A stretch of 64,000 nt of DNA from Amorphus sp040750475 (GCF_040750475.1 NZ_JABJVY010000021.1:1-64000), one strand, 5' to 3'; numbered from the stretch's first letter, positions 8,459 to 18,084 are shown. The notes: a model not told the origin generated them from the sequence alone. Numbers and translations: made by a program.

Positions 8459-10171
8459 ATGACTTCTGGGATTTCGTCCTCCCCTAGCGGCTCGGTGGAA
8501 TTTGCCTTGGAAAAGCAGCCTGCGCGGGGAAGCAGAGGCATGGCTGTAACGAATCATCCGCTCGCGTCTTCGGCGGCAATGGAGATGCTGGCAGACGGTG
8601 GCAATGCCGCCGACGCGACCGTCGCGGCACTGTTCACCCTCACGGTGGTTGAGCCGATGATGGTGGGAATCTTTGGCGGCGGTTGTGCCGTCATCCGCGC
8701 CGCCGATGGTGCGGAAGCGGTGATCGACGGGCTGTGTACGGCGCCGGCGCGGGCTGCGCCGGATGCGTTTACGCCGGTGTCCGACGAATGGCCGGACTAT
8801 ATGGAAACGGTCGGGCGGGAGAACCGGGTCGGGCCTCGATCGATCGCCGTCCCCGGCAATCTGAGAGCGTGGTGCGAGACCCTCGACCGGTTCGGCCGAC
8901 TATCGTTGGAGCGGGTGATCCAACCGGCAATCCGGCATGCCGAGAGAGGGTTTCCGATCACGCCCTATCTCGCCAACTGCATTGCCGAGCACGCCGACGA
9001 TCTGCGGCTGGATCGTGAGATCGCGGCACTCTTCCTGCCGGGCGGCAAGCCGTTGGCCGCCGGAGAGCTCCTCGTCCAATCGGACTATGCCCGCACGCTA
9101 CGACAGATCGCGGAGGAAGGGCCGGAGACCCTCTATTCGGGAGCGCTCGGCCGGAAAACCGCCGAAGGGCTCCGCGAGGTCGGGTCCTTCCTGGCATTCG
9201 AGGATCTGGCCGGCTATCGCACCAAGCACCGCGATCCCGTGCGCGGCAGCTATCGTGGTTACGATCTTGTGGGCCCCCCGCCGCCGTGCTCCGGGGGCGT
9301 CCACGTGGTTCAGATGCTGAATCTCCTGGAGGCGTTCGACGTGCGCAGCTCCGGGTTCGGAACTACGCAGACCCTCCATCTGATGATCGAGGCCATCAAG
9401 ATCGCCGCCTCCGATCGACGCGCGGCAACGGCGGATCCGGACTTCGTCGACGTGCCCGTCGATCGGCTGCTTTCCAAGCAATATGGCGACCGGCGCCGTC
9501 CGGAGATCGATCCGGCCCGGGCGAATGCGTTCGAGCCGCAGGTGCTTGTCAACGAATCGGCCAACACCACCCATGTCACCGTCGCCGACGGCGAGGGCAA
9601 CATCGTCACCTCCACCCAGACGATCAACAGCCTGTTCGGCGCCCGGATGGTCATTCCCGGCACCGGCATTATCCCCAACAACTACATGTATCTTTTCGAT
9701 CCCCATCCCGGGAACGCGCTGTCGCTGGAGCCCGGCAAGCGGATCACGAGTGGGATCTCCGCCTTCATCGCCTCCAGGAACGGTCGGCCCGTCTTCGCCC
9801 TCGGCTTGCCGGGCGCGCACCGCATTCCCTCCTGCGTCTTTCAGGCGATCGTGAACTTGATCGACCACGGCATGACCCTGCAGCAGGCCGTGGAGGCGCC
9901 GCGGGTCTTTACGCAAGGCCAGGTGGTCGAAATCGAGCAGGGGATTGCGGCCGATGTGCGCGCCGAGCTGGCGGCGCTGGGGCATGATGTGGTCGACGTC
10001 GCCCATGTCGCGGGAGGCATGTGCGCCATCGCGTTCGAGGAGAACATGATGGAAGGGGCCGCATGCTGGCGCGCGGATGGCACGCCGATGGGAATGTCGG
10101 GCGGCTACGCGCGCGAAGGGGTCAGCTTCTGGCCGGACCCGACGCGTCGCCGTGCCCCTGTGGCCGAATGA
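8459..10171 (+). CDS. Gamma-glutamyltransferase family protein
   Basis: About 570 residues, an N-terminal-nucleophile hydrolase of the GGT family. Conserved points: MAVTNHPLASSAAMEMLADGGNAADA near the N-terminus, the predicted autocleavage/nucleophile Thr370 in SANTTHVTVADGEGN, and TSGISAF and GLPGAHRIPS motifs in the small subunit. No signal peptide is visible, so it probably acts in the cytoplasm on a gamma-glutamyl or related substrate delivered by the linked TRAP system (inference). The start at 8459 has AAAGGTG upstream; the ATG at 8432 lies inside an inverted repeat. A strong terminator follows. Confidence 0.88.
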   Translation: MTSGISSSPSGSVEFALEKQPARGSRGMAVTNHPLASSAAMEMLADGGNAADATVAALFTLTVVEPMMVGIFGGGCAVIRAADGAEAVIDGLCTAPARAAPDAFTPVSDEWPDYMETVGRENRVGPRSIAVPGNLRAWCETLDRFGRLSLERVIQPAIRHAERGFPITPYLANCIAEHADDLRLDREIAALFLPGGKPLAAGELLVQSDYARTLRQIAEEGPETLYSGALGRKTAEGLREVGSFLAFEDLAGYRTKHRDPVRGSYRGYDLVGPPPPCSGGVHVVQMLNLLEAFDVRSSGFGTTQTLHLMIEAIKIAASDRRAATADPDFVDVPVDRLLSKQYGDRRRPEIDPARANAFEPQVLVNESANTTHVTVADGEGNIVTSTQTINSLFGARMVIPGTGIIPNNYMYLFDPHPGNALSLEPGKRITSGISAFIASRNGRPVFALGLPGAHRIPSCVFQAIVNLIDHGMTLQQAVEAPRVFTQGQVVEIEQGIAADVRAELAALGHDVVDVAHVAGGMCAIAFEENMMEGAACWRADGTPMGMSGGYAREGVSFWPDPTRRRAPVAE

Positions 10172-10305
10172 AGCAAAGCGGGCTCCGGTTTTCGGAGCTA
10201 GCCTTCGCCCGTTCAGCTGTTCGCTCTCTCGCCGAGACGCCAGTTCCCGACGGTCAGCCAGTGTCTCCACTTGGCCCAGACATGCTTTCTCTTGAAGCGA
10301 TTCGA

Positions 10306-10338
10306 AGGGTTTGGGCCGCTGAAGCCCAAGCCCTTTTT
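10306..10338 (+). terminator. Rho-independent terminator of the GGT gene
   Basis: A 10-bp stem with one G-U pair (10306-10315 with 10323-10332, GGGTTTGGGC/GCCCAAGCCC), a 7-base loop and six T residues at 10333-10338. A weaker hairpin without a T-run lies at 10182-10198. Confidence 0.88.
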
Positions 10339-10367
10339 TGAGTCGGAGCCGTTTGTGGGTTCGTGAC

Positions 10368-11714
10368 CTAGAGCTGGCTCACGCCTGTTCCTCGGTTGGC
10401 GAGCAGGGCGACGAGCGTGCAGATCGCACCGGAGAGGAGATAGGCGCCGGCTGCGATCAGGCCGAATTCGCTGGCGAGGAAGAGTCCCACGAACGGTGCG
10501 AATCCGGCTCCGAACATCCAGGCGAGGTCCGAGGTCAGCGCCGATCCGGTGTAGCGGTAGAAGGTTGAGAAGCTGGAGGCGACGGCGCCGGAGCTTTGCC
10601 CGAACGACAGCCCGAGCAGGATAAAGCCAAGCACCATGAACACGGTTTCGCCGATGATGCCGCCGTCCAGGAGCTGCGGGGCAAAACCGCTGAAAACGGC
10701 GATCATAAGGGCGCAGGCGGCGAGCAAATTTCTCCGGCCGACTCGATCGGCGATCATGCCCGACGCGAAGATCGCGAGGATGCCGAAGACAGCGGCGACG
10801 CATTCGATCGTGAGAAAGCGCACCGGCGCTTCCCGCGTGTAGAGGAAGATCCACGACAGCGGGAACACGGTCACCATGTGAAACAGCGCGAAGCTGGCCA
10901 GCGGAGCGAACGCGCCAATGAGAATCGTCCGGCCCTGCTTGCGAATCGTCGCGAACACCGGGGTGGGCTGCAGGTCGCGGCTTTCGAACAGGGTGCGGAA
11001 CTCCGACGTTTCCACAATCCGCAGGCGGGCGAACAGGGCGACGACGTTCAGCGCGAACGCGACGAAGAACGGATAGCGCCAGCCCCAGCTAAAGAAGTCG
11101 TCGGTGGAAAGATTGCCGACGAAGAAGGCGAAGAGGGCGCTTGCGACAATCAGCCCCAAAGGCGCGCCAAGCTGGGGAACCATCGCATACCAGCCACGAC
11201 GGTTCTCAGGCGCGTTAAGGGAGAGAAGAGAGGCGAGCCCATCCCAGGTGCCGCCCAGCGCAATGCCCTGGCCGATGCGCAGAATGGCAAGCGCCCAGAT
11301 CGAAATGCTGCCGACAGCGCCGTAGCTGGGAAGAAACGCGATGCAGACCGTCGACGTGCCCAACAGAATGAGCGCCACCGTCAGCTTCGGCCCGCGGCCA
11401 TAGGCGCGGTCGATCGCCATGAAAATCAGCGTGCCGAATGGCCGGGCGACGAAGGCGAGGGCGAAGATCGCGAACGCGTAGAGCGTCCCGGTGAGCGGGT
11501 CCACAAAGGGAAACACGAGCTGTGGAAACACCAGCACCGACGCGATGGCGAAGACGAAAAAGTCGAAGAATTCCGAGGTCCGGCCGATGATGACGCCGAT
11601 CGCAATTTCGCCCGGCTTGACCCGGGCGTGCCGCTCGCTCCGCGGAGCATGAGCTTCGACTGTCTCCAACGTGTGCACCATCGTCTCGCTATCCGTTTGC
11701 ACTCTGAGAGCCAT
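10368..11714 (-). CDS. MFS transporter, metabolite:H+ symporter (MHS) type
   Basis: A 448-residue, 12-TM permease. MHS features: IGVIIGRTSEFFDFFVFAIAS in TM1, VARPFGTLIFMAIDRAYGRGPKL at the TM2-3 loop and GMIADRVGRRNLL at the TM8-9 loop. MHS members import dicarboxylates, betaines or shikimate; the substrate here cannot be read from sequence. It converges on the GGT-family gene and may belong to the same catabolic island. The start at 11714 has a weak ribosome site; the ATG at 11681 is an alternative. Confidence 0.88.
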   Translation of the reverse strand: MALRVQTDSETMVHTLETVEAHAPRSERHARVKPGEIAIGVIIGRTSEFFDFFVFAIASVLVFPQLVFPFVDPLTGTLYAFAIFALAFVARPFGTLIFMAIDRAYGRGPKLTVALILLGTSTVCIAFLPSYGAVGSISIWALAILRIGQGIALGGTWDGLASLLSLNAPENRRGWYAMVPQLGAPLGLIVASALFAFFVGNLSTDDFFSWGWRYPFFVAFALNVVALFARLRIVETSEFRTLFESRDLQPTPVFATIRKQGRTILIGAFAPLASFALFHMVTVFPLSWIFLYTREAPVRFLTIECVAAVFGILAIFASGMIADRVGRRNLLAACALMIAVFSGFAPQLLDGGIIGETVFMVLGFILLGLSFGQSSGAVASSFSTFYRYTGSALTSDLAWMFGAGFAPFVGLFLASEFGLIAAGAYLLSGAICTLVALLANRGTGVSQL

Positions 11715-12084
11715 TCAGCTTTTCGCTGACTTGCAGAACGGCTCTAAACCTTTGTTTTTTACGCGTTTCCGGAAGGCGAAACGATGTCCGCTTCGCCTAG
11801 AGCATCAGAGGCAACCAACCTGGTTCGCCTCATGGTCTCGATCCTTTTCCGTCGCCCGCTGGTCGCAGCCTCACGCGCTGATCCTCGACGGGCTATCGGC
11901 GAATATCCCTAGCCCCACACTTTATTGCAGCGCAATAGGCGAACTTGGCGCAGGTAGGCCTCGCAAGCCCCTGCGACATATTAACCGGAGGAGTTAAAGA
12001 AAGGTCGGACAAATTGTCTGGTGGTTTTTATGTTGCGGTGCAGCTAAGGAGAGGTCGTTTCGGTGCCCCATCGATCGGCTAATC
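11715..12084. other. Intergenic region upstream of the cyo operon
   Basis: The 370-base region between the divergent MFS and cyoA genes has no convincing gene. It holds the type 1 repeat (11741-11803), a perfect dyad TATTGC-AGC-GCAATA (11923-11937) and a perfect 11-base palindrome GACAAATTGTC (12008-12018). The latter two are candidate operators for cyo, whose expression usually responds to oxygen or redox state. No promoter could be fixed with confidence. Confidence 0.5.
11741..11803. repeat. Dispersed intergenic palindromic repeat, type 1 copy 1
   Basis: Bounded by GCTCTA (11741) and TAGAGC (11798-11803). The core CGCGTTTCCGGAAGGCGAAA and CGCTTCGCC resembles the copies near 18458, 53190 and 57510. 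Such imperfect palindromes are common between genes in Rhizobiales chromosomes. Confidence 0.6.
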
Positions 12085-13275
12085 ATGACTCTGTTCCGCG
12101 CTTGCCTTCTTCTACCTGTCGTCGTCCTTCTCGGCGGCTGCAATTTTGTCGTTCTCGACCCGTCCGGCGACATCGCCTTGCAGCAACGAGATCTCATCGT
12201 CATCGCAACGGTGCTGATGCTTCTCGTCATCCTGCCGGTGATGGTCCTGACCGTCTATTTTGCGTGGCGCTATCGCCACTCCAATAAGGCGGCGGATTAC
12301 GATCCGGAGTGGGATCACTCCATGCAGCTCGAGCTCGTCATTTGGGCCGCGCCGCTTCTGATCATCATCTGCCTTGGGGCGGTGACGTGGATGGGCACCC
12401 ATCTTTTGGATCCGTACCGGCCGCTCGATCGGATCTCGGCGGAGGCGCAACCCACCGAGGTGCAGCAGCCGCTTGAGGTGGAAGTGGTGGCGCTCGACTG
12501 GAAATGGCTGTTCATCTATCCGCAGTACGACATCGCGACGGTGAACGAACTCGCCGCGCCCGTGGACAGGCCGATCCGGTTCAAGATCACCTCGTCCTCG
12601 GTGATGAATTCCTTCTTCGTCCCCGCGCTTGCCGGCCAGATCTACGCGATGCCCGGAATGGAGACGAAGCTCAACGCCGTGATCAACGAACAGGGCACCT
12701 ACGAAGGGTTCTCGGCCAACTATAGCGGTGCCGGCTTCTCGCAGATGCGCTTTGCCTTCCATGGCTTCGACGACGCCGACTTCGACCAATGGGTGGAGAA
12801 GGTGAAGGCGTCCGACGGCACGCTTCAGGCGGACAGCTACCTGGAGCTGGAGCGGCCGAGCGAGAGCGTGCCGGTGACCTACTACGGCAGCGTGGATCCC
12901 GCTCTCTACAACGCGATCCTCAACCTGTGCGTCGATCCCGGCAAGATGTGCATGGGCGAAATGATGTCGATCGACGACAGCGGCGGCCTCGGCCTTGCCG
13001 GCATCCACAACGTCCGTCCGCTGGAATACGACAAGTCCACCCGCCGCGGCGCCGTGTTCGGTCCCGAGCCAGCCTACGTCGCCAGCATCTGCACGATTGA
13101 CAATCCGCTGGATTCAAAGCCGGGAGACGAACCGGCTTGGGCCCCGCGGGATCTGACCCCGCTTCAAGGCTCCGGGCTGGCCCGGCCGTCGTTGCGAGGC
13201 GCGGGGTTGCGGCCGCCCGGCGAACGGGCACCGACTTCGACCTCCGCCGACCTCGCCAGCCCGTCCAATTCCTAA
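12085..13275 (+). CDS. cyoA: Cytochrome o ubiquinol oxidase subunit II
   Basis: A 396-residue membrane-anchored subunit of the bo-type quinol oxidase. The lipoprotein signal LLPVVVLLGGC puts the lipidated Cys near residue 20; two TM helices follow (about 32-55 and 80-105) and then a periplasmic cupredoxin domain (SVMNSFFVPALAGQIYAMPGMETKL). The cysteine ligands of CuA are absent, as expected for quinol rather than cytochrome c oxidases. A Pro/Ser-rich tail of about 60 residues extends past the core. First gene of cyoABCD-SURF1. Confidence 0.95.
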   Translation: MTLFRACLLLPVVVLLGGCNFVVLDPSGDIALQQRDLIVIATVLMLLVILPVMVLTVYFAWRYRHSNKAADYDPEWDHSMQLELVIWAAPLLIIICLGAVTWMGTHLLDPYRPLDRISAEAQPTEVQQPLEVEVVALDWKWLFIYPQYDIATVNELAAPVDRPIRFKITSSSVMNSFFVPALAGQIYAMPGMETKLNAVINEQGTYEGFSANYSGAGFSQMRFAFHGFDDADFDQWVEKVKASDGTLQADSYLELERPSESVPVTYYGSVDPALYNAILNLCVDPGKMCMGEMMSIDDSGGLGLAGIHNVRPLEYDKSTRRGAVFGPEPAYVASICTIDNPLDSKPGDEPAWAPRDLTPLQGSGLARPSLRGAGLRPPGERAPTSTSADLASPSNS

Positions 13276-13290
13276 GGTTTCCGATTTCCG

Positions 13291-15294
13291 ATGCATCACC
13301 AACCGATTGAGACCTCCTTCCTGTTTGGTCGGTTCACGCTGGCATCGCTGCCGCTGCACGAGCCGATTCTCGTCGTCACGTTCATCATGGTCGCGCTCGG
13401 CGGGATCGCGGTCGTTGGCGCGCTCAGCTATTTCCGCCTGTGGGGCTATCTCTGGCGCGAGTGGTTCACCAGCGTCGACCACAAGAAAATCGGCATCATG
13501 TATATGGTGCTCGGCATTATCATGCTGCTGCGCGGCTTCGCCGATGCCATCATGATGCGTCTGCAGCAGGCGATGGCCTTCAACGGCAGCGAGGGCTATC
13601 TGCCGGCCCATCACTACGATCAGGTCTTCACCGCCCATGGCGTGATCATGATCTTCTTCGTCGCGATGCCGCTCGTGACCGGGATCATGAACTTCGTCGT
13701 GCCGCTGCAGATCGGCGCGCGCGACGTGTCGTTCCCGTTCCTCAACAATTTCAGCTTCTGGATGACCGTGGGCGGCGCCGTCATCGTGATGATGTCGCTG
13801 TTCGTCGGAGAATTCGCGAAGACCGGCTGGCTCGCCTATCCGCCGCTGTCGGGCATTTCCTACAGTCCGGATGTCGGCGTCGACTATTACATATGGGGGC
13901 TACAGGTCGCCGGCGTCGGCACGCTGTTATCGGGCGTCAACCTCATATGTACGATCGTGAAGATGCGGGCGCCCGGCATGACGCTGATGAAGATGCCCGT
14001 CTTCACCTGGACGGCGCTGTGCACCAACGTCCTGATTGTGGCTGCCTTCCCGGTGCTGACCGCGGTGCTCGCCCTCTTGTCTCTCGACCGCTACGTCGGA
14101 ATGAACTTCTTCACGAACGACTTCGGCGGCAACGCGATGATGTACGTGAACCTCATCTGGATCTGGGGGCATCCGGAGGTCTACATCCTCATCCTGCCGC
14201 TGTTCGGTGTGTTCTCGGAAGTCACGTCGACCTTCTGCGGCAAGCGTCTGTTCGGCTACACCTCGATGGTCTACGCCACCGTCGTGATCACGGTGCTGTC
14301 CTATCTCGTTTGGCTGCACCACTTCTTCACGATGGGCTCGGGCGCCAGCGTCAATTCGTTCTTCGGCATCACGACCATGATCATCTCGATCCCGACCGGG
14401 GCGAAGATGTTCAACTGGCTGTTCACGATGTATCGCGGGCGCATCCGCTTCGAGCTGCCGATGATGTGGACGGTCGCCTTCATGCTCACCTTCGTGATCG
14501 GCGGTATGACCGGCGTGCTGCTCGCGGTTCCGCCAGCCGACTTCGTTCTCCACAACAGCCTGTTCCTGGTGGCTCACTTCCACAACGTCATCATCGGTGG
14601 CGTGCTGTTCGGGCTGTTCGCCGCGATCAGCTACTGGTTCCCGAAGGCCTTTGGCTTCACGCTGGATAAGTTCTGGGGCCACCTGTCGTTCTGGTTCTGG
14701 GTGGTCGGCTTCTACCTGGCCTTCATGCCGCTCTACGTGCTCGGGCTGATGGGCGTGACGCGCCGGATGCGAGTGTTCGACGATCCCTCGCTCCAGATTT
14801 GGTTCATCATCGCCGGCATCGGTGCCGCCCTGATCGCGCTCGGCATTGCCGCCTTCCTGATCCAGATCGGCGTCAGCATCCTGAAGCGGAAGCAGAACCT
14901 GGACACCACCGGCGACCCCTGGGACGGCCGCACGCTGGAGTGGGCGACGTCCTCACCGCCGCCGGACTACAACTTCGCCTTCACGCCGGTCGTTCGCGAC
15001 AATGACGCGTGGTGGGACATGAAGACCCACGGCTACCGTCGTCCTCTCAGCGGCTTCAAGCCGATCCACATGCCCAAGAACACCGGCACCGGCGTGATCC
15101 TTGCGGGTTGCAGCGTGGTGCTGGCCGTCGGCTTGATCTGGTATGTGTGGTGGCTCGCCGCTGTGAGCTTCGTCGGCCTGATCGCCGTGGCGATCAACCA
15201 CACCTTCAACTACAACCGCGACTTCGACATCCCGGCGGACGTGGTCGCCAAGACCGAAGAAGAGCGCACGCGCCTTCTCGCCGCACAGGCCTGA
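13291..15294 (+). CDS. cyoB: Cytochrome o ubiquinol oxidase subunit I
   Basis: A 667-residue catalytic heme-copper subunit that reduces O2 to water and pumps protons. Key motifs: FTAHGVIMIFF (low-spin heme His), WGHPEVYILILP (CuB His and the cross-linked Tyr), HHFFTMG (two CuB His) and VAHFHNVIIGG (heme ligands). The N-terminal extra helix and the long C-terminal region match quinol oxidase subunit I. It follows cyoA by 15 bases and precedes cyoC by 6. Confidence 0.97.
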   Translation: MHHQPIETSFLFGRFTLASLPLHEPILVVTFIMVALGGIAVVGALSYFRLWGYLWREWFTSVDHKKIGIMYMVLGIIMLLRGFADAIMMRLQQAMAFNGSEGYLPAHHYDQVFTAHGVIMIFFVAMPLVTGIMNFVVPLQIGARDVSFPFLNNFSFWMTVGGAVIVMMSLFVGEFAKTGWLAYPPLSGISYSPDVGVDYYIWGLQVAGVGTLLSGVNLICTIVKMRAPGMTLMKMPVFTWTALCTNVLIVAAFPVLTAVLALLSLDRYVGMNFFTNDFGGNAMMYVNLIWIWGHPEVYILILPLFGVFSEVTSTFCGKRLFGYTSMVYATVVITVLSYLVWLHHFFTMGSGASVNSFFGITTMIISIPTGAKMFNWLFTMYRGRIRFELPMMWTVAFMLTFVIGGMTGVLLAVPPADFVLHNSLFLVAHFHNVIIGGVLFGLFAAISYWFPKAFGFTLDKFWGHLSFWFWVVGFYLAFMPLYVLGLMGVTRRMRVFDDPSLQIWFIIAGIGAALIALGIAAFLIQIGVSILKRKQNLDTTGDPWDGRTLEWATSSPPPDYNFAFTPVVRDNDAWWDMKTHGYRRPLSGFKPIHMPKNTGTGVILAGCSVVLAVGLIWYVWWLAAVSFVGLIAVAINHTFNYNRDFDIPADVVAKTEEERTRLLAAQA

Positions 15295-15300
15295 CGCATC

Positions 15301-15936
15301 ATGACGACATCGCACGCTAACGCGGCGGAGGAGACCTCCGCCCCGATCTTCCACGTCCAGGACGAGCACCATCACGCCTCCGGCGGCAGCACGATGCTCG
15401 GCTTCTGGATCTACCTGATGAGCGACTGCCTGATCTTCGCAGTCCTCTTCGCCACCTATGGCGTGGTCGGCGGCAACTACGCCGCCGGGCCGGCGCCCAA
15501 AGACCTGTTCGAGTTGCCGCTGATCGCGCTCAACACGACGATGCTGCTGTTGTCGTCGATCACCTACGGGTTTGCGATCCTGGAGATGCAGAAGGGGCAG
15601 GCCCGCGCCACGCAGATCTGGCTCGCCATCACCGGCGTCTTCGGCCTCGCGTTCATCGGGATCGAACTCTACGAGTTCGCGCACCTGATCCACATCGGGG
15701 CAGGGCCGCAGCGCAGCGCTTTCCTGTCGGCCTTCTTCACCCTCGTCGGCACCCACGGTCTGCACGTGACCTTCGGCATCATCTGGCTCGTGACGCTGAT
15801 GGTGCAGGTCTCCAAGCATGGCCTGATCGCCGACAACCGCCGCCGGCTGATGTGCCTCAGCATGTTCTGGCACTTCCTGGACGTGGTCTGGATCGGCGTG
15901 TTCACCTTTGTCTATCTGATGGGAATGTTGCGATGA
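15301..15936 (+). CDS. cyoC: Cytochrome o ubiquinol oxidase subunit III
   Basis: A 211-residue protein with five predicted TM helices, the CyoC form of subunit III. LGFWIYLMSDCLIFAVLFATY is at the N-terminus and GTHGLHVTFGIIWL lies in helix 4. It stabilises the oxidase core. Its stop overlaps the cyoD start (ATGA), implying translational coupling. Confidence 0.95.
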   Translation: MTTSHANAAEETSAPIFHVQDEHHHASGGSTMLGFWIYLMSDCLIFAVLFATYGVVGGNYAAGPAPKDLFELPLIALNTTMLLLSSITYGFAILEMQKGQARATQIWLAITGVFGLAFIGIELYEFAHLIHIGAGPQRSAFLSAFFTLVGTHGLHVTFGIIWLVTLMVQVSKHGLIADNRRRLMCLSMFWHFLDVVWIGVFTFVYLMGMLR

Positions 15937-16319
15937 CGGCAGACGCTCACGCTGGCGCCGGCGAAGGGCACGACCACGGACGCGACGCCAGCCCGAGCCA
16001 CGCGACCCTGCGCGGCTACATGACCGGCTTCGTCCTGTCCGTGGTGCTGACGGCGATCCCGTTCTGGCTGGTGATGACCGACGCGCTTGGCGACAACACG
16101 CTGACCGCGATGATCATCATGGGCATGGCGATGGTCCAGATCGTCGTGCACATGATCTACTTCCTGCACATGGACGCAAAGTCCGAAGGTGGCTGGACCA
16201 TGATGGCGCTGGTGTTCACGCTGATCCTGGTCGTGATTGCGCTCACCGGTTCGCTTTGGGTGATGTACCACCTCAACACCAACATGATGCCGATCCACGA
16301 TATGAGCCAGTTGCCGTGA
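15933..16319 (+). CDS. cyoD: Cytochrome o ubiquinol oxidase subunit IV
   Basis: A 128-residue protein with three TM helices and a His/Asp-rich N-terminus (EGHDHGRDASPSH). RGYMTGFVLSVVLTAIPFWLVM and VQIVVHMIYFLHMD are characteristic of CyoD, an assembly/stability subunit. The start ATG at 15933 overlaps the cyoC stop, and its own stop overlaps the GTG of the next gene. Both 4-base overlaps support one polycistronic message. Confidence 0.94.
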   Translation: MTADAHAGAGEGHDHGRDASPSHATLRGYMTGFVLSVVLTAIPFWLVMTDALGDNTLTAMIIMGMAMVQIVVHMIYFLHMDAKSEGGWTMMALVFTLILVVIALTGSLWVMYHLNTNMMPIHDMSQLP

Positions 16320-17107
16320 CCGGTCCGGGTGCGGGCGGGGTGGCTGACAGGCGCCAGGTGCCTGCCGGATCCCGCCGCGCCCGGGGGCGGGTGGCGTCGG
16401 TGCTGCTCGGCAGCCTGATCGGTCTCGCCATTGTCGGTTTTTCCGCTCTCGGCGTCTGGCAGCTCCAGCGCCGGGACTGGAAGCTCGATTTGATCGCACG
16501 GGTCGACAGCCGTATCCACCAGCCGGCCGCGGCGGCGCCGGGGCCGGCGGACTGGCCGTCGATCTCCGCGGACGATGACGAATATCGCCGTGTCCGCGTC
16601 ACCGGGCATTTCCTCAACGATCGTGAAACCCTGGTCCAGGCCGTGACCGATCTCGGTGGCGGCTTCTGGGTCGTGACACCGCTCGTGACCGACGACGGGT
16701 TTACGGTGCTGGTCAATCGCGGCTTCGTGCCGCCGGAGCGCCGCGACCCGACGACCCGGACGGCCGGCATGGCTTCCGACACGATGACGGTCGAGGGGCT
16801 GATGCGGATGACGGAGCCGAACGGCGGCTTCCTGCGCGCAAACGCTCCGGCGGAGGACCGATGGTACTCCAGGGATGTCGCGGCGATCGCCGAGGCAAAA
16901 GGGCTTGGGGACGTCGCGCCCTATTTCATCGATGCCGACACGACCAATCCAGGCAGCTACCCGGTTGGGGGGCTGACCCGAGTCACCTTCCGCAACACCC
17001 ATCTGGTCTATGCGATGACCTGGTTCGCGCTCGCGGCCATGGCGCTGGCTGCCGGGGTGTGGTTCGTGCGGGAGGAAATGCGGCGGGTTCCGCGCGGCCG
17101 GGCCTGA
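16316..17107 (+). CDS. SURF1 family oxidase biogenesis protein
   Basis: A 263-residue inner-membrane protein with the SURF1 layout: one TM near the N-terminus (LGSLIGLAIVGFSALGVWQLQRRDWK), a periplasmic domain (WVVTPLVTDDGFTVLVNRGFVP) and a C-terminal TM (HLVYAMTWFALAAMALAAGVW). SURF1 assists heme insertion into heme-copper oxidases. The start is the GTG at 16316, overlapping the cyoD TGA (GTGA). In enteric cyo operons this position is taken by cyoE (heme O synthase), which is not seen in this window. Confidence 0.92.
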   Translation: MTGPGAGGVADRRQVPAGSRRARGRVASVLLGSLIGLAIVGFSALGVWQLQRRDWKLDLIARVDSRIHQPAAAAPGPADWPSISADDDEYRRVRVTGHFLNDRETLVQAVTDLGGGFWVVTPLVTDDGFTVLVNRGFVPPERRDPTTRTAGMASDTMTVEGLMRMTEPNGGFLRANAPAEDRWYSRDVAAIAEAKGLGDVAPYFIDADTTNPGSYPVGGLTRVTFRNTHLVYAMTWFALAAMALAAGVWFVREEMRRVPRGRA

Positions 17108-17397
17108 GGCGCGGCCGTCTCGCTCATTGGCAACGCAGTTCGATTGTTTGAGCGACCTCAAGGTGCGCAGGGCGGAAATGGGTTTTGCTGTCGGCTATCA
17201 GCAGGACCTTGGACGTCGGCGAGAAATGGGGACCGCTTTTCCGCGCAGACCGGCGCGCCAGGGGTAGAATCAGAGCTTTTCCGTCGGATCTGGTCTCCTG
17301 GCGACCAAGAAATCGCTCGCGACTCACCTGCTTGAGCCATTCCATTCGTTCAGATTGCGTCGGTCTGAGCGGGACGTACTCGAAGGAGGTGCGGCAG

Positions 17398-18084
17398 ATG
17401 ACGGCCGGTACGCAAGCCGATTCCATTCGCGAAGCCGTTGGTGTTTTCGACAACGCCCAGGCGCTTCAGGAGGCGGTCGACGAGCTGTTGAGTTCCGGCT
17501 TCGACCGCTCCGCGCTGAGCCTGCTTGCAGCGGAGACAGCGGTCGAGGAGAAGCTCGGCCACAAATTTCAGAAGATCGCCGAGCTTGAAGACGACCCGAT
17601 CGTTCCGAGGTGTAGCTACATCTCGACGGAATCGATCGGCGACGCCGAAGGCGGGCTCATCAGCGGGCTCATGTATATCGGCGCGACGGCGACGGCCGGG
17701 GCCGTGGTTGCCAGTGGCGGTACGCTCGCGCTGGTCATCTCTGCCGCGGCGCTCGCCGGCGGCGTGGGCGGTCTGTTCGGGGCGCTGCTCGCCGGGCGGC
17801 TGGGCAAACAGCATGCCGAGCACCTGCAGGAGCAACTCGATCACGGCGGGCTGCTTCTCTGGGTGCGGACCTGGTCTTCGGAGGACGAGGCGCGCGCGGG
17901 GGAGATTCTCGCTCGGCATTCCGGCCGTGACGTGCACGTTCACACCTTGCCGGGGCCGGCAAGCCTCAGTGGCGGAAACCATGTCCAGGAGACGCTCGAC
18001 GAAGCGCTCGACGAGACATTCCCGGCAAGCGACGCCTTGGCGATGCTCGAGCCTTCGACCAATTCGGACAAAACCAAGTCGTAG
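17398..18084 (+). CDS. Glycine-rich membrane-hairpin stress-type protein
   Basis: A 228-residue protein of unknown function. Residues about 1-80 form an alpha/beta region (VGVFDNAQALQEAVDELLSSGF), about 85-140 a Gly/Ala-rich double hydrophobic hairpin (GATATAGAVVASGGTLAL; GGVGGLFGALLAG), and the C-terminus ends with TLDEALDETFPASDAL, a tail I associate with uncharacterised alphaproteobacterial stress proteins. The start at 17398 has a strong AAGGAGGTG. Upstream codons in the frame lack a ribosome site. It may be cotranscribed with the small gene at 18130. Confidence 0.7.
   Translation: MTAGTQADSIREAVGVFDNAQALQEAVDELLSSGFDRSALSLLAAETAVEEKLGHKFQKIAELEDDPIVPRCSYISTESIGDAEGGLISGLMYIGATATAGAVVASGGTLALVISAAALAGGVGGLFGALLAGRLGKQHAEHLQEQLDHGGLLLWVRTWSSEDEARAGEILARHSGRDVHVHTLPGPASLSGGNHVQETLDEALDETFPASDALAMLEPSTNSDKTKS

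Noticed and set aside
9098..10270. 390-codon open frame antisense to the GGT gene
   Set aside because: Low-complexity composition and full overlap with a conserved gene.
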